DNA of 64,000 nt from Gordonia hankookensis (GTDB lineage Bacteria; Actinomycetota; Actinomycetes; Mycobacteriales; Mycobacteriaceae): positions 1,054,001-1,118,000 of the forward strand of contig NZ_JACWMS010000002.1 in NCBI RefSeq assembly GCF_014673215.1. The letters are read 5' to 3'. Positions 25,759-34,891 of this stretch are shown here, in pieces. A model generated the notes under the pieces. The model was not told where the DNA came from. It did no database searches and was given only the letters and a program-made list of their open reading frames with translations. The translations under genes and the position numbers were made by a program. Position 1 is the first letter of the stretch. Every line of letters begins with the position of its first letter.

Positions 25759-27312
25759 CTACCGCCCGGGCAGGTACTTCAGCGCGCGGATCGCGTACGG
25801 CGTGACCGCCCGGTACACGCCCTTCGGGATGCCGGGTGCGCGGTCGATGCCGATGAAGCGCTGCTCGGCGACGGTCTGCGGCTCGGTGTACTTGAGCAGC
25901 CCCTCTTCGCCGTGTCGGCGGCCGACACCGGAGATCCCCATGCCTCCCATCGGGGCAGCGGTCGACGCCCAGGCCGCGGCATAGCCCTCGTTGATGTTCA
26001 CCGTGCCGGCGCGCAACCGGTCGGCGATCCCGTTGGCCTCGGCACTGTTCCCCGCGAAGACGCTCGCGTTGAGTCCGTAGGCGGTGGCGTTCGCCAGCTT
26101 GATCGCCTCGTCGGTGGAGTCGACGGGGTAGATCGACACGACGGGCCCGAACGTCTCGTCGGCGTAACAGGTCATCTCGTCGGTGACGTCGGCGAGCACA
26201 GTCGGCTCGAAGAAGAACGGCCCGAGGTCGGCCCTACGACGACCTCCGGCGAGTACCTTCGCCCCCTTCGACACCGCGTCCTGCACATGGGCTTCGGCCG
26301 TGTCGATCTGCGCTGCCGAGGCGAGTGACCCCATGTCGGCGGCGAAATCGTAGCTGGCGTCGAGCTTCATCGCGGCGACGTACGCCGCGAACTTCGCGGT
26401 GAACTCGTCGGCGATCGTCTTGTCCACGTAGAGCCGCTCGATGGAGATGCAGAGCTGGCCCGAGTTGGAGTAGCACGCGCGCGCAGCGCCTTCGACGGCC
26501 CGATCGATGTCGGCCTTGGCGGTGACGATCATCGGGTTCTTGCCGCCGAGTTCGGCGGAGAAGCCGATCAGCCGGCGCCCCGCCTGTTCGGCCAGCGTCG
26601 CGCCGGTCGCCGACGACCCGGTGAACATCACGTAGTCGGTGGTGGCGACGATCGCCTGGCCGACAACGCTTCCCGGGCCGGGAACCACCGCGAACAGCTC
26701 CGGCGGCAGGCCGGCCTCGTAGAGCAGTTCGGCCAATGCCAGTGCGCAATACGGGGTCTGACTGTCGGGCTTGATCACCACACCGTTGCCGGCGAGCAAC
26801 GCGGCCACCGCATCCGACACCGCGAGTGTGAGCGGATAGTTCCATGGGCTGATCACGCCGACGACGCCCTTGGGCTGATACCGAACCCGCACGCTCGTCG
26901 CACCGGGCAGCATGCCCTTGACCTTGTGGTCGGCCAGGGACTTCGGTCCTGTCGTCGCGTAATACCGCGCGGTGAGCGCGACGTCGATGACCTCTTCCTG
27001 CGCGTAGATGCGGGCCTTGCCCGTCTCGGCCTGCGCGATGTCCATCAGCTCGGCGGCGTGGGAATGGACGAGTTCGGAGAACGCGGCGAGCACCTCCGCC
27101 CGCTGAGCGGCAGTCCGCTGCGCCCAGCCCTCCTGGGCCGTGCGTGCACGAGCGACCGCGGTCTCCAGGTCCTCGGCGGTGCCGACCGGGATGGTCGCCA
27201 TCTCCACACCGCTGAACGCCTCGAGGACGGGGCGGGTGGGACGCGCGGCCGCGTCGTCGATGGCCACCAGCGCGGCCAGCCGGCGGAAGTACTCCGCTGT
27301 GGGCTTCGGCAT
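25759..27312 (-). CDS. gabD2: succinic semialdehyde dehydrogenase (GabD2-like)
   Basis: The enzyme oxidises succinic semialdehyde to succinate with NAD(P)+. The 517-residue ALDH has the catalytic Glu254 (ELGGKNP) and Cys288 (GQLCISIER), the WNYP motif at about 157 and the cofactor-binding KPDSQTP at 181-187. Its length and sequence fit the GabD2 branch of M. tuberculosis (about 518 residues). ATG 27312 has GAGGAA upstream. It follows rraA by 10 bases, so the two are probably cotranscribed. Its downstream neighbour is the AlbA_2 insertion and, beyond it, an Rv1733c-family gene, which recalls the Rv1731-Rv1733c neighbourhood. Confidence 0.88.
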   Translation of the reverse strand: MPKPTAEYFRRLAALVAIDDAAARPTRPVLEAFSGVEMATIPVGTAEDLETAVARARTAQEGWAQRTAAQRAEVLAAFSELVHSHAAELMDIAQAETGKARIYAQEEVIDVALTARYYATTGPKSLADHKVKGMLPGATSVRVRYQPKGVVGVISPWNYPLTLAVSDAVAALLAGNGVVIKPDSQTPYCALALAELLYEAGLPPELFAVVPGPGSVVGQAIVATTDYVMFTGSSATGATLAEQAGRRLIGFSAELGGKNPMIVTAKADIDRAVEGAARACYSNSGQLCISIERLYVDKTIADEFTAKFAAYVAAMKLDASYDFAADMGSLASAAQIDTAEAHVQDAVSKGAKVLAGGRRRADLGPFFFEPTVLADVTDEMTCYADETFGPVVSIYPVDSTDEAIKLANATAYGLNASVFAGNSAEANGIADRLRAGTVNINEGYAAAWASTAAPMGGMGISGVGRRHGEEGLLKYTEPQTVAEQRFIGIDRAPGIPKGVYRAVTPYAIRALKYLPGR

Positions 27313-27322
27313 GATCGGTTCC

Positions 27323-27889
27323 TCAGCTCTCGGTGGAGGCGGTGTCGGACGATTCGGTGTCGGGCTGCGCGGCCGCGTCGACGTCAGCGGCATCGGCGTC
27401 GGACTCCTCGCCTGCGACGATCACGATGCCGTCGTCGTCGGAGTACACGATGTCGCCGGGGTTGAAGGTCTCGCCACCGATGGTCAGCGGGATGTCACGG
27501 TCACCGACGCCGGTCTTGGTGGACTTGCGCGGGTTGGTGCCAAGCGCCTTGACGCCGATCTCCATCTCGCCGATCGCCTTTGCATCACGGATCGCGCCGT
27601 TGACGATGATCCCGGCCCAGCCGTTGGAGCGCCCGAGCTCGGCGATGATGTCGCCGACCAATGCCGTGTGCACCGATTCCGCGCCGTCGACGACCAGAAC
27701 GCCATCGGGGTTGGACTCGGAGAGAATCGATTTCAGCAGGGCGTTGTCCTGGAAGCACTTGACCGTGGTCACCCGGCCGACGAATTCACGACGGCCTCCG
27801 TACTGGGTGAACTGGGTGTCGCAGCTCCGGACGAGGTCGCCGATCTCGTCGACGAGGTCAGCGGTCGGCGTGAAGGTCAGCTCGGTCAT
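27323..27889 (-). CDS. rraA: RraA-family protein (ribonuclease E regulator / HMG aldolase-like)
   Basis: The first 160 residues are RraA-like: [59 protein letters not shown] and [10 protein letters not shown]. RraA inhibits RNase E in Gammaproteobacteria, while close homologues are Mg-dependent 4-hydroxy-4-methyl-2-oxoglutarate/oxaloacetate aldolases. NGAIRD and the upstream DGAES-type loop hold the aldolase metal and substrate residues, so an aldolase role is possible. A 25-residue acidic, Asp/Ala/Ser-rich C-terminal tail is unusual. ATG 27889 heads an operon with gabD2. Confidence 0.87.
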   Translation of the reverse strand: MTELTFTPTADLVDEIGDLVRSCDTQFTQYGGRREFVGRVTTVKCFQDNALLKSILSESNPDGVLVVDGAESVHTALVGDIIAELGRSNGWAGIIVNGAIRDAKAIGEMEIGVKALGTNPRKSTKTGVGDRDIPLTIGGETFNPGDIVYSDDDGIVIVAGEESDADAADVDAAAQPDTESSDTASTES

Positions 27890-28111
27890 GGGACTCAGTT
27901 TAGGCCGACCAATCGGTAGATGTTACCGGCGGGTACATCTACCAGCACGGCGCGCAGTGCGCACCCGAGGTCACGGCGGCCTCCGTCGGGTCGCGGCTCC
28001 GGAGCCCGGTGACAACTCCCGGAGTCGATGTCGGCGGTAACCGTGGTCGGGTAGCGTCGATCACGGTCGCCCGTCCACAACATGCCAGCATGCCGCCCGA
28101 GGAGCGTCGAC

Positions 28112-29050
28112 ATGTCGAGCACAGATCTCCCGCCGCCGTCGCCGAGAATGTGCGACATGATCGCCGCGGCCGCGCATTTCACCAGGGGCATGGTGCGGCC
28201 GCGGCGCCCTGATCAACGCCTGCTCGCATCGATTGACGACGCCGGTTTACCGGACGGTGAGCAAACAGTCCGCGTGCGTGCGCTGCCACAGGTCTCGCGC
28301 CAGGTGCCCGCGATGGGTGTCGTGGAGGGGGCCGCACCGTACCGGCGGCTGCCCTCCGCCATGACCAGCTTCGTCGTCGAGCATCCCGAGGCAACCTTTC
28401 TGGTCGACCCCGGCTACTGCCGAGACGCCCGCCAACGCACGATCGCCGAGTTGCCGCCGTTGACCCGCCTTCTGGTCACACCGCCGGCGGCGACGATGAG
28501 CACGCTGGATGCCCTGGCCGGCCGACCACCATCCCGCACACCCGACTTCGCCCTTCCCACGCACGCGCATTGGGATCATGTCTGCGGACTGCTCGATTTC
28601 CCGGGCATGCCGGTCCACCTCAGGAAATCCGAGCGGGACTGGCTCCTGGGACCCGATCGTCCGCCGGTGGGTGGAGTTCGTCCCACCGTCTCCGACGGAC
28701 GTCCATCGGAGATCTACGAGCTCGACGGCCCGCCCGTCGCCACGTTCGTGGCCAGCCACGATCTGTTCGGCGATCGCTCGGTACTCGTCGTCGACCTGGC
28801 CGGCCACACCCCGGGAAGTGTGGGCATCCTCGCCCGGACCACGAACGGCTGGGTGCTGCTCGCCGGGGATGCGGCGTGGCACTACGAACAGATCGAACGT
28901 CTCCGGCAGAAGCCGGCGTTTCCGGGCGAGTTCGTCGACGAGGATCGTGAGGAGGCGTTCGCCACCCTGCACCGCCTACACCTCGCTCGTCACCTCATGC
29001 GAGTGATTCCGACCCACGACTCCGCCGCATCCGGCCACATCTGCATCTGA
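28112..29050 (+). CDS. metallo-beta-lactamase-fold hydrolase
   Basis: The 312-residue protein has the MBL signature HAHWDH (about 145-150), an Asp in LAGDAAWH that bridges the metals, and a terminal THDSAASGH motif. DLAGHTPGSVG gives the third metal His. The architecture, with a long N-terminal segment before the first motif, resembles N-acyl-homoserine-lactonase-like hydrolases (AiiA/AttM type). The true substrate is unknown. ATG 28112 was chosen because GAGGAG lies seven bases upstream. It is a single gene on the plus strand, divergent from rraA. Confidence 0.83.
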   Translation: MSSTDLPPPSPRMCDMIAAAAHFTRGMVRPRRPDQRLLASIDDAGLPDGEQTVRVRALPQVSRQVPAMGVVEGAAPYRRLPSAMTSFVVEHPEATFLVDPGYCRDARQRTIAELPPLTRLLVTPPAATMSTLDALAGRPPSRTPDFALPTHAHWDHVCGLLDFPGMPVHLRKSERDWLLGPDRPPVGGVRPTVSDGRPSEIYELDGPPVATFVASHDLFGDRSVLVVDLAGHTPGSVGILARTTNGWVLLAGDAAWHYEQIERLRQKPAFPGEFVDEDREEAFATLHRLHLARHLMRVIPTHDSAASGHICI

Positions 29051-29066
29051 TCGGCCGCGGCCGCGC

Positions 29067-29564
29067 TCAGTTCTCGCACACCAGATCCGTCGACGACTTC
29101 AGGTACGGCGGCGACGAGTACGGCTGCACGATGGCCGCCACCCACTTCTTGGCCATCGGCGACCACACCGGGTCCTTCCGGACACCCATGGCGAAGCAGC
29201 CACCCCGACGCACCAGCAGGTCCAGTCCGGTATCCGATCGGAGCCACTCGCCGACCCCGGCGAACGGGAGGTTCGAGTCGGCGAACGGCGGCACCAATCC
29301 GGAGGCATCGATCGCCCTGGTCTGAGCGGCGTTGAACAGGGTGTTGTACTCCATCCAGACGCCGGCCTGCGGCCAGTAACGATGCCGATAGACCGCGGGG
29401 AACGAGTTCCAGCTACCGCCTGCGGGAATCCGCATTCCAGGCATGACCACTCCCGCTGCACCCGATCCGACCCCGACCGGCGAAGCAGCCGCGGTCGAAG
29501 CCGGCACGGCCACCAATGCGGCCGCCGCGACAGCCACCAACAGCACTCGAACAACTGATCGCAT
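29067..29564 (-). CDS. small secreted protein
   Basis: The 165-residue product starts with a clear Sec signal (RVLLVAVAAAALVAVPASTAAASP, cleavage near residue 28). The mature part has two Cys, SWNSFPAVYRHRYW and VGEWLRSDTGLDLLVRRGG, and resembles uncharacterised exported proteins of Gordonia-like actinobacteria. No catalytic motif is seen. ATG 29564 has GAGAGGA eight bases upstream. It is convergent with the MBL-fold gene. Confidence 0.65.
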   Translation of the reverse strand: MRSVVRVLLVAVAAAALVAVPASTAAASPVGVGSGAAGVVMPGMRIPAGGSWNSFPAVYRHRYWPQAGVWMEYNTLFNAAQTRAIDASGLVPPFADSNLPFAGVGEWLRSDTGLDLLVRRGGCFAMGVRKDPVWSPMAKKWVAAIVQPYSSPPYLKSSTDLVCEN

Positions 29565-29733
29565 GATCCGTGTCCTCTCGCGCAATCCGGCGACCTGCGG
29601 CCGTGGCCGAGATCTGCCCGCATGGCCGTCCGACAGTTCAGCTCAGCAAACAGTATTTGCCATCGCGGACACAAGGGCGATTGTGCCAGGCGCCGACAGA
29701 TCGCGCAGCGCCATCGGACAACCGCGAGCGGCC

Positions 29734-32700
29734 TCAGCCTTCCTGGGGCTTGGCCAGCGGGAACGCCAACGACTCGCGGATCGACTGGCCGGTGATCAGC
29801 ATGACCACGCGATCCACGCCGACACCGAGACCGCCGGTGGGTGGCATCGCGTATTCGAGCGCCTGGAGAAAGTCCTCGTCGAGTTCCATCGCCTCGGGAT
29901 CGCCACCGGCCGCCAGGATCGATTGGTCGGTCAGCCGCTTGCGTTGTTCGACGGGGTCGGTCAGCTCGGTGTACGCGGTACCGAGTTCCACACCCCACGC
30001 GACGAGATCCCAGCGCTCGGCCACCCCGGCGATCTCGCGGTGCGCCCGGGTGAGCGGCGACGTCGACGTCGGGAAGTCGATGTAGAAGGTCGGGAACGTG
30101 GTCCGGTCCTCGCCGAGATGCTCGTAGAGTTCGAGTACCACCTGGCCGGCGTCCCAGTCGGGGCGGTGGGCGATGTCGAGCCGGTCGCAGATTGCGCGCA
30201 AGACCTCCACCGGGGTCCCCGGGGTCACCTCCTCCCCTGCCCCCTCGGATACCGCCTGATGCACGGTCTTGACCGGCCAGGGACCCGAGATGTCCACGCG
30301 CTCTTCATGTCCGTCCGCGTCCGTGCGCACGATCACGGGTTCGCCGTACGCAGCAATCGCGGCGTGCTGGATCATCTCGCGGGTGAGGTCGAGCATCTTC
30401 AGGTAATCACTGTGTGCCGCATAGGCTTCCAGGCTGGTGAACTCGGGGTTGTGACTGAAGTCGACACCCTCGTTGCGGAAGTTGCGCCCGATCTCGAACA
30501 CCTTCTCCACGCCGCCGACGCAGAGCCTCTTCAGATAGAGCTCGGGCGCGATACGTAGGTAGAGATCGAGATCGTAGGCGTTGATGTGAGTCTGGAACGG
30601 GGTGGCGTTGGCACCGCCGTGGATCTGTTGCAGGATCGGGGTCTCCACCTCCAGGAACCCGCGTTCGGCGAGGAAGTCTCGCAACGACTTGACCACCACA
30701 CTGCGTGTTGCGAGCAGTTCCCGGCTGCGTGGGTTGATGGCCAGGTCCACATAGCGTTGGCGTACCCGGGCCTCCGGATCGGTCAGGCCGCTCCATTTGT
30801 CCGGCAACGGCCGCAGACACTTGCCGTTGAATCGCCAGGCATCGATGAGGATCGACAGCTCGCCCGACCGGCTGGCACCGACCACTCCGCGAGCCTCGAT
30901 CAGGTCGCCCAGGTCGACGTCACCTCCGAAATCCGGTGTGCCCGGGATCAACCGCGACTCCTCGACCAGGACCTGCACCTGACCCGACCAGTCGTGTACG
31001 TCGGCGAAGACCACCTTGCCGAAATCGCGGAGCCGGGTCACGCGGCCCGCGATGGTCACCACCGAGCCCTCCGGCTCGGCGACCGCCTGCGCGATCGTGT
31101 GGGTGGGCGCATCCGCGGGCGGATACGGATCGAATCCCGCCTCGACGAGGCGTTCCATCTTGGCCAGGCGGACCCGCACCTGCTCGGGCCGATGCACGTC
31201 AACCCCGGTGGTGTCGGCCTCCGCCTCCAACTCGGCGATCAGGGCGTCGACGTCCACGCCGGCCGGGATCGCCGCGGCACCCTCGGTGTAGTGCCTCGCG
31301 CGGCCGAATCGGGGCAACCGGACGAAGCCCTCGGTCACGATGGCCGCGAGTCCGACCCGGGGCATCACGCGGGTGTCCTCGAAGCAGAGATACCGCGGCT
31401 GCCAGTCCGGCCGGTACTTGGCGTTCGACTTGTAGAGCGACTCCATCTGGAAGAACTTCGATCCGAACATCAGCACGGAATAGGTCGCGCGCATCACCGG
31501 CCCGGCCCCGATCTCGGCGCCGTGCTCGAAGAACGCGCGGAAGGTCGCGAAGTTCAGCGAGATCTGGGTGATGCCGTACTGCTCCGAGTTCTTCGCCAGC
31601 TCGGTCACCATCGTCTCGACGATGCCGTTCACCGAGCCCCGATCGCGGCGCATGACGTCGAGGGAGACCCCGGTCCGTCCCCACGGGACGAACGACAGCA
31701 TGCCGACGACCTTCTCCCCCGGTTCACCCTCGTGCTCGACCGCTTCGACGAGGAGGCAGTCGCCGTCGGACGGATCGCCGAGTCGGCCCAACGCCATCGC
31801 GAAGCCACGCTCCTCGTCGGTGTCGCGCCAGGCATCGGCGCGCGCGACGATCTCCGCCATCTCGCCGCCGATCCCGGCGACCGTGCCCGGCTTCCCGACG
31901 ACCGAGCCCGATTTCCCGACGTTCGAGCCCGATTTCCCGACGACCGAGCCCGGCTTCCCGACGACCGAGCCCGATTTCCCGTCGACCGTGCCCGGTTTCC
32001 CGTCGATCGAGCCCGATTTCCCGTCGACCGAGCCCGATTTCCCGTCGATCGAGCCCGATTTCCCGTCGATCGAGCCTGTCGAGATCTCCCCGTGACGCCG
32101 GATGCGCACCGTGATCCCGGCCCGCTTCGTCCGTGTGACGGCCTGCCGGACACCCTTCATCGCGGGCCCGTTGATGCTGTAGTCGCGGGTGTGGAGGATC
32201 GCCTCGTCCCCGATCGAGAACGAGCCGAACCCTGCCGCGTCGTAGGCGGCGGCACCGCGTGCGCTCGACCCCATCGCCGCCGGATGCCAGCCGTACCGAT
32301 CGCAGAGCGTGAGGAATTCGGCCACCGCGTCGTCCCAGGACTCCGGGTCGCCGATCGGATCGCCGCCGGCCAGTCCCACCCCGAGTTCGACCCGGTAGGT
32401 GAGCGCCGCGCGACCGTCCGGCGCGAAGACCACCGCCTTGTCGCGCCGGGTGGAGAAATACGCGAGCGAATCGTCGTCGTTGAATCGGGTGATCAACGCC
32501 CGGATGAGCTTCTCGTCGTCGGCGGTGATCAGGGATCGGAGCCGCACCGACCGGAACAGCACGATCGCCGCCGCGATCAGCGCCAGTGCGCCGAACAATC
32601 CGAGCAGCCCGTTGATCGGCGGATAGCTGTGCCGCCCGTCGAAAGTCGCCTCCTGGTCGATCGAACCGAATGCGACGACCCGGTTGATGGCGTACGGGAG

Positions 32701-33360
32701 ACGATCGGCACGAGTGAGGGTGTGCGGGAACAACCACACCAGACCCCAGCCCAGCAGCGTGCCGACGACGAGGCCGCCGAGCAACACGCCGACGGCCCTG
32801 AGGATCGCGCCGCGGCGCACGCGCGTGTGGAACTGCTTGTAGGTGGCGATCAGATAGATCAGCGCAGCCAGGTCGATGACGATGCCGATGCACAGGTTGA
32901 TGCGGTCGTTGTCGGTGACCGCGAGTTGATCGGCGAGCGCCGGGATCAGGTAGAGCGCGTTGCCCAGCGTGTACAGGACCAGGTAGACCACGCAGATCCA
33001 CCAGGCGATGCGTTTGCGCATCGACAACGCGAACGCGACCAGGGCCAGCACGAAGGCCCACGCGAAACTGGTGTCGGGCAGGGTGATGACGAAGGTGTCC
33101 ACGTAGTCGCGCGGCATGTGGATCAGGTGCCGGAACCAGGGGAAGACGCTGGACAGAAGTGCGATCGTGGCGAGCACGCCGACGACGGTCCCGGCGATCC
33201 GCGGTGCGTGCCTCCCGAACCCGCGCGGTGTGCGGATGCTCTCGATCAGGTCGCGCGACCGCCGCTCGGCCGGCGTGTGCGGTCGCGGAGTGGAATCGGT
33301 CATCTCGTGCTCGGAGATGCTCTCGGCAGCACGTTCTGAGCGCGGCGCTTCCAACGTCAT
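29734..33360 (-). CDS. lysX: bifunctional lysylphosphatidylglycerol synthase / lysyl-tRNA synthetase LysX
   Basis: LysX charges tRNA-Lys and transfers lysine to phosphatidylglycerol, which protects the envelope against cationic peptides. The 1208-residue chain has about seven N-terminal membrane helices (to about 270) and a DUF2156/GNAT-like aminoacyl-transfer domain (about 280-690). A LysRS part from about 740 has an OB fold ([16 protein letters not shown]), class II motif 2 ([11 protein letters not shown]) and motif 3 ([13 protein letters not shown]). An in-frame block of about 68 residues of GS[IV][DV]GK[SP] repeats (427-494) interrupts the DUF2156 domain. ATG 33360 was taken as the start, and an ATG at 33303 is an alternative. 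Confidence 0.95.
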   Translation of the reverse strand: MTLEAPRSERAAESISEHEMTDSTPRPHTPAERRSRDLIESIRTPRGFGRHAPRIAGTVVGVLATIALLSSVFPWFRHLIHMPRDYVDTFVITLPDTSFAWAFVLALVAFALSMRKRIAWWICVVYLVLYTLGNALYLIPALADQLAVTDNDRINLCIGIVIDLAALIYLIATYKQFHTRVRRGAILRAVGVLLGGLVVGTLLGWGLVWLFPHTLTRADRLPYAINRVVAFGSIDQEATFDGRHSYPPINGLLGLFGALALIAAAIVLFRSVRLRSLITADDEKLIRALITRFNDDDSLAYFSTRRDKAVVFAPDGRAALTYRVELGVGLAGGDPIGDPESWDDAVAEFLTLCDRYGWHPAAMGSSARGAAAYDAAGFGSFSIGDEAILHTRDYSINGPAMKGVRQAVTRTKRAGITVRIRRHGEISTGSIDGKSGSIDGKSGSVDGKSGSIDGKPGTVDGKSGSVVGKPGSVVGKSGSNVGKSGSVVGKPGTVAGIGGEMAEIVARADAWRDTDEERGFAMALGRLGDPSDGDCLLVEAVEHEGEPGEKVVGMLSFVPWGRTGVSLDVMRRDRGSVNGIVETMVTELAKNSEQYGITQISLNFATFRAFFEHGAEIGAGPVMRATYSVLMFGSKFFQMESLYKSNAKYRPDWQPRYLCFEDTRVMPRVGLAAIVTEGFVRLPRFGRARHYTEGAAAIPAGVDVDALIAELEAEADTTGVDVHRPEQVRVRLAKMERLVEAGFDPYPPADAPTHTIAQAVAEPEGSVVTIAGRVTRLRDFGKVVFADVHDWSGQVQVLVEESRLIPGTPDFGGDVDLGDLIEARGVVGASRSGELSILIDAWRFNGKCLRPLPDKWSGLTDPEARVRQRYVDLAINPRSRELLATRSVVVKSLRDFLAERGFLEVETPILQQIHGGANATPFQTHINAYDLDLYLRIAPELYLKRLCVGGVEKVFEIGRNFRNEGVDFSHNPEFTSLEAYAAHSDYLKMLDLTREMIQHAAIAAYGEPVIVRTDADGHEERVDISGPWPVKTVHQAVSEGAGEEVTPGTPVEVLRAICDRLDIAHRPDWDAGQVVLELYEHLGEDRTTFPTFYIDFPTSTSPLTRAHREIAGVAERWDLVAWGVELGTAYTELTDPVEQRKRLTDQSILAAGGDPEAMELDEDFLQALEYAMPPTGGLGVGVDRVVMLITGQSIRESLAFPLAKPQEG
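31878..32080 (-). repeat. 21-bp in-frame minisatellite within lysX
   Basis: About 9.7 copies of a 21-bp unit lie head to tail, encoding the heptapeptide GS[IV][DV]GK[SP]. Substitutions between copies change I/V, D/V and S/P but never the frame. The 5' and 3' ends of the array differ most, as expected for slippage-driven growth. The insertion lies between RIRRHGE and [15 protein letters not shown], a point where mycobacterial LysX has no such sequence as far as I recall. Confidence 0.95.
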
Positions 33361-33419
33361 GGATAGACGTTAGCCGTCCGGACTCGCTCGGCAGGCCATC
33401 GTTCGGCAAGATGGTTGCG

Positions 33420-33632
33420 ATGTACGACGTACCCATCCGTGACGGCTCGATCCGCCTGGGTCAGTTCTTGAAGCTGGCCAACCTCATCGACTCGGGCGCC
33501 GAGGCCAAAGGTGTGATCGCCGACGGGCTGGTGTCGGTCAACGGGGATGTGGAGGATCGTCGAGGCCGACAGCTGGAGCCGGGCGACGTGGTGGAGATCG
33601 GCGGTCAGTCCGCGCGTGTCACCGCGGAATGA
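33420..33632 (+). CDS. S4-domain RNA-binding protein (YaaA type)
   Basis: A 70-residue S4 fold: IRLGQFLKLANLIDSGAEAK, VSVNGDVEDRRGRQL and GDVVEIGG are the S4 RNA-binding pattern of small YaaA/YlmH-like proteins, which bind structured RNA such as ribosomal fragments. The start at ATG 33420 gives the family start. An ATG at 33411 is in frame. It is divergent from lysX across about 60 bases. Its stop codon lies inside a terminator hairpin. Confidence 0.85.
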   Translation: MYDVPIRDGSIRLGQFLKLANLIDSGAEAKGVIADGLVSVNGDVEDRRGRQLEPGDVVEIGGQSARVTAE

Positions 33633-33658
33633 TCAGCGGACGGCACTGATCATTCCGC
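33624..33658 (+). terminator. terminator hairpin of the S4-domain gene
   Basis: A perfect 13-base-pair stem pairs 33624-33636 with 33646-33658 around a nine-base loop. It overlaps the gene's TGA stop codon. No U-run follows. Confidence 0.7.
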
Positions 33659-34056
33659 ATGGTGATCACGTGTGAAGTCGTCGGAGTTCGGCTTGGGTGA
33701 CGAGGCGCTCGGCCTCGGCGGGAAATGCGCGGGTGGTGGTGCGCGCGCGGCCGAATCTGCCGCCGGTGATGGAGCTCAGCATCGAGCTACGACGTGGACT
33801 GGAGGATGTATTAGCCAACCTCATGACCAATCACTTCCCTGGTTCGCTACAACGGACTCGATCTTCGGCTTACTGTAATCGGTCGGTCGGTCGCACCCAA
33901 GTCATTTGGTCCATCGAAGAACGTATTCTCCGCCACACCTGGACTCCGATTCGCCGGGTACGCCCGCCGCAATGTCAGCCATCCGGTACATCGATGATCC
34001 CACAGCGACCGTTACATCCCGGGTAGCGTCGGCCCAGATGTCGCCTCGTGCAGGCA
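33659..34056. other. 398-bp stretch without a convincing gene
   Basis: No gene is supported here. On the minus strand, a protein-like frame of about 38 residues (GRARTTTRAFPAEAERLVT) ends at TGA 33666-33668. On the plus strand, 33697-34026 is open but lacks a good start, and its codon usage degrades after about 33,800. Remnants of a decayed gene are possible. The right side should hold the terminator of the siderophore operon, but I saw no perfect hairpin. Confidence 0.35.
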
Positions 34057-34890
34057 TCAGCCCAGGACGTGGCCGATCTTCCAGTAGCCGGAGAAATACA
34101 CCTGTCCCTTGTCCAGCCCCAGGTCTTCCACCACATGTCGGCGCAGCCGCTGGGCCGTGGAACTCTCACACGCGAGCCATGCGTACCCATAGGTCCGGTC
34201 TCGTGCCATCGAGGCGAGTGCGTCGGGCAACAATTCTCCCGGGCGGGCGCCGGCCTCATCTCGCGCCAACCACCGTGTCCGAACGGTTGCGTCCGACCGG
34301 ATCTCCTGTGCGTCCGCAGCGGTCGGGATCTCGACGACGACGTCGGCGTGCGCCTCGGGTGGGAGCTGCTCGAGAATCGCCCCGATGGCAGGCAGGGCCG
34401 TCTCGTCCCCGGCGATCAACTGGGGCACGGACATCTCCGACGGCGCGTACGCCGAGATCGGCCCGAACAATGCCACCTCCGAACCGGGATCGCAGGTCTG
34501 CGCCCATGCCGAGGCCGGGCCGCCCCCGGGCCCGTGGGTGGCGAAGTCGATGTCGACCTCGTTGTCGTCGGCGCGATGTAGCCGGATCGTGTATGTACGC
34601 ATGACCGGGCGATCGGACTCCGGCAGGGCGAGGATGTCCTTCGGCGTCATGTCCGGTGACACATTCGGCGACGTCTCACCGTCGCGGGGCAGGATGAGCT
34701 TCACCCGTTGGTCGGGCCCGACGGCGACGAAGTCGCGCAGGTCGTCCCCGCCGAGCGAGACCCGGATCATGTTCGGAGAGAGCTGCCTCCGATCGGTCAC
34801 CCGCACCCGGTAGAGACGGACACCAGGACGTGCCGGGGCCGTCGACGGAGCGGTCTGCCGGTTCATGACATCTCTGTTCACTTCCACCAC
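34057..34890 (-). CDS. siderophore-interacting FAD-binding protein (ferric-siderophore reductase)
   Basis: The 277-residue SIP/ViuB-type flavoprotein shows VRLYRVRVTDRRQLSPNMIRV at the start, the FAD motif RTYTIR (about 98-103) and GDETALPAIGAILE for NAD(P)H binding. GYAWLACESS and FSGYWKIGHVLG close it. SIPs reduce Fe(III)-siderophore to release Fe(II). It is the last gene of the iron-regulated operon. GTG 34890 lies one base after the NRPS stop and was taken as the start, with a possible ATG at 34866. In mycobacterial IrtA the SIP domain is fused to the ABC subunit, whereas here it is separate. Confidence 0.9.
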   Translation of the reverse strand: MVEVNRDVMNRQTAPSTAPARPGVRLYRVRVTDRRQLSPNMIRVSLGGDDLRDFVAVGPDQRVKLILPRDGETSPNVSPDMTPKDILALPESDRPVMRTYTIRLHRADDNEVDIDFATHGPGGGPASAWAQTCDPGSEVALFGPISAYAPSEMSVPQLIAGDETALPAIGAILEQLPPEAHADVVVEIPTAADAQEIRSDATVRTRWLARDEAGARPGELLPDALASMARDRTYGYAWLACESSTAQRLRRHVVEDLGLDKGQVYFSGYWKIGHVLG

Positions 34891-34891
34891 C

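Noticed and set aside
30586..33339. Long open frame on the plus strand opposite lysX (917 codons)
   Set aside because: It is the antisense of lysX. Its length comes from GC-rich codon bias, it lacks a ribosome binding site and has no recognisable domain.
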